From Allodiplogaster sudhausi (taxonomy: Eukaryota; Nematoda; Chromadorea; Rhabditida; Diplogasteridae), in NCBI GenBank assembly GCA_945643635.1, contig CALZFC010000026.1:3378501-3442500 (forward strand): a stretch of 64,000 nucleotides of DNA, written 5' to 3'. Position 1 is the first letter of the stretch. The number at the start of each line of letters is the position of its first letter. A program made the translations under genes and the position numbers. Positions 56,150 to 64,000 of the stretch are shown piece by piece. Under the pieces are notes generated by a model. The model saw only the letters and a list, made by a program, of their open reading frames with translations. It did no database searches and was not told the DNA's origin.

Positions 56150-56825
56150 TACTTTTCTTTCAGATCAGATGAGTTTAGTCGAGGTCGTCCCTGACTCAAC
56201 GCGCTCGTCATCCACCGAACGGCAACGTCATTAGCGTGCGCGCCTGTCCGAGAATTCGCCTTGGCAGGTGTGTTTTTTTCTTGCTGATTTTTACCACGAT
56301 AACTTCTTACGATTATCTTTCTTGTTTCACAAATGTTAAATCACATCAAGTTTTGTTATGAAATGCCATTCCATTAAAAAAATGTTGTAATTGGTTGATG
56401 TTTAGATCGAAGAAGAGTCGAATGGTTGCTACGAGGATGCTTGCCCCATTCATGTGCGCCAAGAGACTGTGATTCTTACGAACGCAAACACATTGTAAAG
56501 GTATTATTTTCATTTTGAATTTGAAGTTAGACTTTTTTCTTGCGCATCCATCGATGCTTATAATTAGTCTTTTTATTTTCCGTACTTTGCGCGGAATAGG
56601 TGAAATCTGGGTGGGAAATGTTTCCGAGAATGCTCAAAATAGGGGGAGGGGGTTGCGTAACCTTTTAAACCCGGAGCAGGTTGTAGTGGTCTCCTCTGAT
56701 GACGGCTTTCGAGTCGGCCTGTTCGACCTCCTCAACGCGTGCATCTCCTCGAGTTACAACTCCTCGTCACTCTCGGCGCCATGCCTGCACCGCCCACGAC
56801 TGATCCACGATTTTTTTTTCTGTTT
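56150..56825 (+). other. Exon-like cargo in right foldback TIR
   Basis: The inverse copy of the left cargo, diverged by substitutions (for example IHVRQETVILTNANTL, and a stop before the donor) and truncated after ACTGATCCACGA, where the left copy continues to a donor. The two TIRs therefore differ more from each other than the giant palindrome's arms do. Confidence 0.4.
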
Positions 56826-56982
56826 TTATTCCTGTCTCTTTCATTTTATTTTCGATGTATATTTTTTGACGACATTTTTCATTCTATCTCCTTAAGAATT
56901 TGCATCTTGGTTTTTTTCCCCTAAAACATTTTAGCCATTTCATATGCGTCCCTTTTTGTCCAAAAATTTTGAGCACTTTTGT

Positions 56983-57120
56983 ACACGTATTTTCTTGCGC
57001 AAAATTTTGAGCACTTTTGTGCGCGTATTTTCTTGCGCAAAAATTTTGAGCACTTTTGTACGCGTATTTTCTTGCGCAAACATTTTGAGCACTTTTGTAC
57101 GCGTACTTTCTGGCCTAGAT
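56983..57120 (-). repeat. 39-bp tandem repeats in right foldback TIR
   Basis: About four inverse copies of the left array (motif TTTTGAGCACTTTTGTACGCG), with fewer and more diverged units than on the left. Related but degenerate units continue to about 57350. Confidence 0.88.
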
Positions 57121-57572
57121 TTTCTGCACACTTTTGTACGCGTATATTTGTGCTCACTTTCTTCTATGGTTTTATGAGCACTTTAGTATATGTACTTTTC
57201 TGCTCATTTTTCACACCGTTTTATGAGCACATTTGTACGCGTATATTTTTGCTCACTTTTCAAAATGATTTTGAGCAGTTTAATACATGTACATTTGTGC
57301 TCATTTTTCAGCCCGATTTCTGCACACTTTTGTACGTGAATAAAGATGCTCAAAAAAATAAGCAGTTTAGTACACCCACACATGTCACAAATCTCTCGAA
57401 AACGCAAAAACGACCGTTTTTTTAGTTGGCATCGTCATATATGTAAAATGAAAAAAAATTCATAGCCATTCTAAGTAATGTATATGTAACAAGGACAGTG
57501 AAGGAAAATAGTATAGGTAAGAAGACTTAGTAAAGGCAACAAAGATTGAATATATCTTACCTCATAATTTCT

Positions 57573-58478
57573 TCAGTTACATGTATGTTCTATTTTCTTT
57601 GTATTGGATGTTGCACCATAAGAAACGTTTGAAGCGTCACCTGTACAAAAATTCTTTATTTGGCCTGTTAAAAAACAAACTGTGATGTAATGTTTATTGA
57701 CTATGCTGACCTTGTCTATGCCATGAAGGATTTTGTGAATGAAGATCACACTTTGCGTTTTGTTCTTACTTAAATAAATTTGTCGAAGAACATAAATGCA
57801 ACTACTTGGACAAAGAGAGAAATAGATAAGAAGTAATACAAACCTTAGTGTCACATTTTGGAATCTTCCTGGTAAATGTTTCCTACAATCAGACAAGACA
57901 CTTGTTCACAAAACTTAAGACACCATACGCAAGAAAAAAAATCACTTACATCACATGGTCATACTTTGCCATATCGTTGTTGGAAACTTAGTGCACTATC
58001 TTTACCAATTATATTCGGAAAAAGAAGACATAGACATGTAAAATAACATGTAAAGTAAGTACTTTGACAATGAGAGAAATAGACAAGAAGTAATACAAAC
58101 CATAGTGTCACATCTTGGAATCTTACTGGTAAATGTTTCCTACAAACAGATACTTGTTCACAAAACTTAAGAAACCATATGCAAGAAAAAAAAATCACTT
58201 ACATCAAGATGGTCATACTTTGCCATATCGTTGTTGGAAACTTAATGCACTATCTTTGCCGATTATATTTGGAAAAAGAAGACATAGAAATATAAAATAA
58301 CATGTAAAGTGAGTACTTAGACAAAGAGAGAAACAGACAAAAAAGTAGTATAAACCATAGTGTCATATTTTGGAATCTTGCTTGTAAATTTTTCCAACAA
58401 ACAGACAAGACAAATGAAGACAACAGACTCAAACTTGGTTGTTCACACAATATAAGAAAACATACTACGTAACCAGTA
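57573..58478 (-). repeat. About 256-bp tandem repeats at inner end of left arm
   Basis: Three diverged tandem units; in the right arm their anchor GGAAA(C/A)ATTTAC(C/A)AG occurs at 58673, 58928 and 59185. Each unit carries donor-like GATGTAAGTG and acceptor-like TTTGTAG or TTGTAG sequence, but all frames close quickly. Confidence 0.8.
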
Positions 58479-58589
58479 CGCAACGAATCCCCCTCTCAAA
58501 TTGTCTCTGTAATTTTTCTAAGTCCAAAATCACAGTTGAAATTTTTCATAATTTTTTTTAAGTCTATGCATTTTGCAAGGTCCAACACC
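58479..58589 (+). other. Spacer at the centre of the giant palindrome
   Basis: The 111 bases between the arms. They contain two degenerate copies of the ATTTTTCTAAGTCCA repeat (58512 and about 58550) otherwise seen as a tandem array at 48501-48645, linking the palindrome's centre to the repeat zone 10 kb away. Confidence 0.9.
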
Positions 58590-59756
58590 TACTGGTTACG
58601 TAGTATGTTTTCTTATATTGTGTGAACAACCAAGTTTGAGTCTGTTGTCTTCATTTGTCTTGTCTGTTTGTTGGAAAAATTTACAAGCAAGATTCCAAAA
58701 TATGACACTATGGTTTATACTACTTTTTTGTCTGTTTCTCTCTTTGTCTAAGTACTCACTTTACATGTTATTTTATATTTCTATGTCTTCTTTTTCCAAA
58801 TATAATCGGCAAAGATAGTGCATTAAGTTTCCAACAACGATATGGCAAAGTATGACCATCTTGATGTAAGTGATTTTTTTTTCTTGCATATGGTTTCTTA
58901 AGTTTTGTGAACAAGTATCTGTTTGTAGGAAACATTTACCAGTAAGATTCCAAGATGTGACACTATGGTTTGTATTACTTCTTGTCTATTTCTCTCATTG
59001 TCAAAGTACTTACTTTACATGTTATTTTACATGTCTATGTCTTCTTTTTCCGAATATAATTGGTAAAGATAGTGCACTAAGTTTCCAACAACGATATGGC
59101 AAAGTATGACCATGTGATGTAAGTGATTTTTTTTCTTGCGTATGGTGTCTTAAGTTTTGTGAACAAGTGTCTTGTCTGATTGTAGGAAACATTTACCAGG
59201 AAGATTCCAAATGTGACACTAAGGTTTGTATTACTTCTTATCTATTTCTCTCTTTGTCCAAGTAGTTGCATTTATGTTCTTCGACAAATTTATTTAAGTA
59301 AGAACAAAACGCAAAGTGTGATCTTCATTCACAAAATCCTTCATGGCATAGACAAGGTCAGCATAGTCAATAAACATTACATCACAGTTTGTTTTTTAAC
59401 AGGCCAAATAAAGAATTTTTGTACAGGTGACGCTTCAAACGTTTCTTATGGTGCAACATCCAATACAAAGAAAATAGAACATACATGTAACTGAAGAAAT
59501 TATGAGGTAAGATATATTCAATCTTTGTTGCCTTTACTAAGTCTTCTTACCTATACTATTTTCCTTCACTGTCCTTGTTACATATACATTACTTAGAATG
59601 GCTATGAATTTTTTTTCATTTTACATATCATTCATTTTCTTGGATCTATCATTATTAGTGAATGTGTTGATGGTGTGTATCAAATTTTTAAATAATGTTT
59701 TCAAAATTCAATAGAGTTAAGGATAGCCATGGTCTAACAATAAAGTAACAGATAAA

Positions 59757-60542
59757 ATGGTGAAGAACAAGTATCTCTGTTCGTTATTTATTTTTTCGTG
59801 TTTTTGTTTCTATGTCTTCTAACCTATACTATTTCTCTTCACTTTAGTTGTCACATATTTTAGCTCTCTCCTTTATGATCCTAAGGACTGATAAGAATTA
59901 CATCTTCCTTCGCAGATATCGGATTGTTGATTTGCTTGTTGGTTTATGTCTCGCTACATACAGCGGCTAACCGTTAGTTCTTTTTTTTACATTTTATATC
60001 TTCAATTTTTCTTTGATGTATAATTATTATCGTAAGCGTTGATGTTATTTATCAAATTGGTAATGCTTTCAATGATAAACAGAGTTGCAGCGATCATGGT
60101 CTTACCAGACTTCATTCCTCTCCCTATATATCTCTTCTTCACACTTGGAATTCGAATCATCGCGACGAGTACTCTCACAACGGACGAGATTGATTCAATC
60201 AATAACATCCTTCGAGAGGAACGAATTCGCACTAACCACCTCATCGAAAACTTCATCATCAATCAGCCACACATTCTCCCAGGCTCAAACTCATCGACGC
60301 ACATCACTGTTCGATTAAATGTCGCAGGGCATCACAGTTCTCTCGGTAGGATACCTGTCAGGGTCTCCATTCAGGTCTTTTTTATATTTTACTGCCATTC
60401 TTTTTTTTGTTTTACAAATCGAATAATTCAGGAATACATGTTCTGTCAACATGGTTCACAAGTGCATGCCCCTAGCCTACCTCTAGTTTCGTCAGCCGAC
60501 AACGCTTTCTTCCCTCTGGAATTTCTCTCAGTGGCGCTATAA
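59757..60542 (+). CDS. Candidate small secreted protein, right-arm copy
   Basis: The inverse twin of 53510-54295. Exons 59757-59778, 59916-59972, 60091-60374, 60432-60542; phases 1, 1, 0 agree. The protein is the same as the left copy as far as I compared it. The first donor (CTCT|gttcgt) is the weakest site. With no homolog recognised, the case rests on the signal-peptide profile across a splice junction and on the open 94-codon third exon. Confidence 0.4.
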
Positions 60543-63500
60543 GATCAAGATGACTGCTGCTGATTGTAAAGCATCCTTTCCCACTTTCGCTTAATACCTA
60601 CATTGTTCTGTGAAATATATGTTCTTCTTCTAAATCCATGTAGAATATGATCATGATAAAACTTATTTTAAGTCTATATTCCGAGAAATGATGCTTGTTA
60701 AATATGTTATGGCTTCATGAAATGTTCTTCTTGTGTTTAGGATATTCTGTCTATATTTATTCCACGCTTTTGCTACGTCAAATGTTGTTAAATCATGCCC
60801 GCTTTGATTAATATAATTAAATAAATAAACAGTTACAAAGATTGAGGAGTAATAGAAAAGTTCGGAAAGTTCATGTATATTTCCCACACTATTGCTAACC
60901 CCCTCTCCTCTTTACAACTTTACTGACTCTTACATACAGAAATCTTTCTTTTAATACAACTTGTATGAACATGAGAAAATTGCAAGTAAACGAATTGGAA
61001 AGTGTGCATCCATGTTCGTGTAACTCTCTAAATAATAACAAAATATGCTCAGTCCTACTAATCTTGTAAAATTAATGTAGTTCGTTGGCATAGGTACCAT
61101 ATACATAGATGCATAGATAGACCTTTTACTTCACTCCATCATATATCATCTCCTACCAAATGAATACTGTTGAGGCTAAGAAGCCTTAGTCTGTCATTCC
61201 TCCTTTTATTGTAATTAAGTTGGAGAGATAATCCTTTCAGAATGCAGCTGAAAAGTATCTTCATTGTGGTGAGTGTGCTATTGCTTAGACATATGATTGC
61301 TTAGACATATGAAACATAACTATTAAGCTGTCATTTGAAAGACAATAAAATCTATGTTGAGTTCCATGATATGTAATGTCCAATCCTCTGAGTCTTCTAC
61401 CTCATCAAACCTTTGGCATACATTACTAGTATCTTTCCATTTTGCATTAACTTCAGCACTTTGGTTGAGGTATGTGTGCGTGCATTTCAACTATGTATCA
61501 TACCCTGTCTTGTCAATTATCTGTACCCTCGTCCACTTATACTCCATATCCTTGTGAATAATGCGTAAACGCTCCTCTAAGTAATTATCTTTATATATTA
61601 TCGATTACTTTTCTATTGTACTTTAGTGTCATTGAGTCTACATATCGTTTCTATTAGTTACATATTTTCTTTCTTCTCTTTTCATCTAATATTATGTACT
61701 GGAAATTCTTCGTACATGCTATGTTCTTGCTGCGTGAATTGTTGTTCAATTATCTTCATGTCATATCCCCCCTTTTGATGTACATATAAATGAATAAATG
61801 AATAAAAATTCTCAGCCTTTCATTAGAAATATTACCTCCTCCGGCAATATTCCATATGTTTACATGAAAGAAACCTCTACTATTTCTTGCATCCCAGTTT
61901 TTTATTATGTTCAATCAGTTCCTTCTACATATTCATTTACTTACTGCGATAGTGCGTCCTGTTTATAATCAAAAATGTATTAAGTCTGATCCCGGGAACT
62001 GTCCGATCCCGGGAACCCTTCTGTCCAATCTCCTCAACCTCCACGGTAATAGAACGTATAATTTTTATCCTCATACTGGATTACCTAAACAAACATAATC
62101 TTCTTAGTCCAGCACAATTTGGATACCGATCCACCATTCCTGCGAACTCTCTTTTCTTTAGTCTGTCATCTAAAAAAACCACAACGTATTAGATTAGAAA
62201 CACTATATTTCTATGGCCCTAGTCTTTTTTCTTAGATCTTTGATTCAACTTCTATTCTTTTTAGTATGATAAAATTGTGAAGTTATGTGGTATCTTAAAC
62301 TTCTACTGCGCTTTCCTTAGTGATAGAACCCCATTTGTATGTGTTTCAGACTCAAACTCAATAGCATATCACAACCCCCTGTGGTGCCCCCACAGTAAAT
62401 TTATTATTAATAATACGATTTCGTTTCAATATGATCCTGCCTCGGTGTGCAATAAACAATGTATGTAGAGTATTTGCACTCTTGTTCACCATGGTGTTCT
62501 TTGGTTTGTAATATTTCGATGTAAGAAGAATGATTGAAAATCATTGAGGAGGAAACTGTCAACATTTTGACCTTACATTAGACAATGAATGATGATCATA
62601 TTCCATTTCGAGTATGGAATCAACATTACTTTCAATACTACTATTGCATTTACAATAAAGTTTCTTCAATGAAGAACGGATCATATTACACATATCGAGA
62701 ACGATAGCAAAATCACCTTTCAATATTGCTATTGCATAGAGAAGGAGTCAAGATAACTGTTTGCAATTTGTGACTTTCATAATCAAATGTATTGTTTGTG
62801 ATGCACACTTGGTTTAATCTGTGTTTGCAGCATCTTCTTTATATACGTCCAACTGATAAGATATATGTATTAACTATTCTCTGAGAATATGCTTTGTATG
62901 TACATAATATTCTTAATGGATATATACGTTATGTGTCTGACTATTGAACTTCACCAAGATTTTTTTTTTTTTTGGTGAGTTGTGCCTTGTTTTATGATTG
63001 TTTTTTTTTGTAGAATTCCCTAGTATCACTGCTTATTTGTTATAGGCTAATCGAGTTAAACAACATTAATGTGTAACTTGAGTACATCCACATATGCTTC
63101 GTTAAACAATCGACCAACTAACATTGACAAATAATTCACGCTTACGATTTCTTCTTAGACATTCTATAAAAAGGTCGAAATGTAAGATGAGTAGAAGCTG
63201 TCAAACATGTGGTAACAGACAATGAAGAACGGATCGTCTTTCACATCGTCAATTTCAATATTACTAGTGCATAGAGTAGGAAGCAAAGTAACTGTTAGAC
63301 TTTCGCTATCAAATGTATTGTTTGTGGCTTCGTTCTAGATGCCTTCCTTGGCGTTGGCAATGTCTATCTTTATTTACGTCCAACTGATATGATATATGAG
63401 TTAACAATTCATTGACAATTCCTTTTTGTATGTACATAATATTCATAAGTTGCATACTTGAATTGGTAATGCGAACTGAACTTATTGGATATACATTAGT

Positions 63501-64000
63501 TATGTATCTGACTATTGAACTATAACAACAATTTTTTGGTTAGTTGTGTATTCTAATATAATTGTTTTTCTGTAGAACTTCCTCGTATCACAGCTTATTT
63601 GTTATAGGCTAATCGAATTAAATAACATTACTTTGTAACGTGCGTTCATCACTTCTGTTTCTTGAAACAATCGACTTACTAACATTGACAAAATAATTTA
63701 CGCCTACCGATTGGAGTTCATTAAATACTTGGTCGTCATTTTAGAGGTAGATTCATACTATAAAATATGTATGTTTCTTCTTCCTGGAAAAAAATTATAA
63801 TGGACTTGGAAAAATACGATGGTGAATTATTCTAGGTAGGCTTTTGAACTTGGAATAAATTATTGTATCACTTGAACATATACGTATGAATGCCTATATC
63901 TTTGTAACTAATATTACAGGGAGGCCGATAGCTTTCTTCCTTCATTTATTTATTTCGAGATTTTCGATAATAGTTTCTCTTACTTTATACACAGCTATTG
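60543..64000. other. AT-rich remainder of right arm
   Basis: No recognised gene. Short frames (for example 61907-62098, 62277-62468) occur identically in both arms but lack motifs. A doubled GATCCCGGGAAC lies at 61987-62014, the only GC-rich patch here. Confidence 0.5.

Larger units (their letters stand above)
54423..57442 (+). mobile_element. Foldback element inserted in the left arm
   Basis: The element proper is 54427-57438 (3012 bp), flanked by ATAT on both sides. Its ends are ATGACGATGCCAAC and the exact inverse, and the inverse similarity continues inward for about 1.4 kb on each side, leaving a core near 55900-56010. The right arm of the giant palindrome has the unoccupied sequence (AATGATATGTAAAATG in this orientation, at 59623-59638), which fixes the borders. 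A 4-bp ATAT duplication or a 2-bp TA duplication with ends TATGACG fit equally well. No transposase was recognised, so it is probably non-autonomous. Confidence 0.88.
50053..58478 (+). repeat. Giant inverted repeat, left arm
   Basis: The reverse complement of 58590-64000, apart from the 3-kb insertion 54427-57438. Paired positions add to 117068 inside the insertion and to 114052-114053 outside it, so apart from the insertion the arms differ only by rare one-base indels and a few substitutions (for example around 54340 and 57858). The arm is AT-rich. Position 50053 is merely the partner of the last base of the window; the arm may start further left. Confidence 0.95.
58590..64000 (-). repeat. 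Giant inverted repeat, right arm (cut by window end)
   Basis: The reverse complement of the left arm without the foldback insertion. The match continues to the very last base, so the arm is at least 5411 bp. Everything listed in the left arm outside 54427-57438 is present here in inverse orientation, including the three tandem units (58590-59494). Confidence 0.95.

Noticed and set aside
58250..59109. Hydrophobic open frames in the 256-bp units as membrane proteins
   Set aside because: They are short, repeat-derived and stop at the same point in each unit; joining through the splice-like sites gives stops in all phases.
50053..64000. Explaining the palindrome as a pure assembly or missing-adapter artefact
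   Set aside because: The arms differ by a 3-kb insertion with target duplication and by scattered small indels, and a unique spacer lies between them. It still deserves a long-read check.

Overview
This window is nuclear DNA from an animal. Genes are split by short GT-AG introns (many of 55-140 bp), the families present are metazoan (two-domain phosphofructokinase, PACSIN/syndapin, Unkempt, DGK-epsilon, RhoGDI, kynurenine 3-monooxygenase), and poly(A) signals are eukaryotic. The phosphofructokinase reads like an ecdysozoan (arthropod or nematode) protein, but I cannot name the species. Very dense CT/GA microsatellites fill introns and spacers up to about 41 kb.

Layout, left to right: the 3' part of an unrecognised plus-strand gene (to 1095); a complete 17-exon phosphofructokinase on plus (3444-9349); then four minus-strand genes: PACSIN/syndapin (10681-14679, 9 exons), Unkempt (20590-28426, about 16 exons), a small coiled-coil protein (30775-34463, 3 exons) and diacylglycerol kinase epsilon (36727-40932, 12 exons). 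Next comes a disturbed segment bounded by a roughly 315-bp direct repeat (about 41.0 and 45.1 kb). It holds the decayed reverse-transcriptase end of a non-LTR retrotransposon followed directly by a kynurenine 3-monooxygenase pseudogene (42357-44647) with several stops and frameshifts. An intact five-exon RhoGDI (46711-47633) is the last conventional gene. The genes are unrelated housekeeping and signalling functions and show no operon logic; syndapin, RhoGDI and DGK-epsilon all touch membrane and actin signalling, but that may be chance.

From about 48.4 kb the sequence changes to AT-rich, repeat-only DNA: a 42-bp tandem repeat; a tandem array of about 200-bp units that each carry tRNA-like A and B boxes; and then a giant inverted repeat. 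The inverted repeat's arms (50053-58478 and 58590-64000, the second cut off by the window end) are nearly identical and meet across a 111-bp spacer. The left arm alone carries a 3012-bp foldback element (54427-57438) with long terminal inverted repeats and internal 39-bp tandem repeats; the right arm keeps the matching empty site. Both arms carry the same candidate four-exon gene for a small secreted protein. This compound palindrome is the most unusual part of the window.

Exon coordinates were worked out by eye from reading frame, splice dinucleotides and family resemblance. Total coding lengths of PFK, PACSIN, Unkempt, DGK-epsilon, RhoGDI and the small coiled-coil gene all come out divisible by three with consistent phases, which supports those models.
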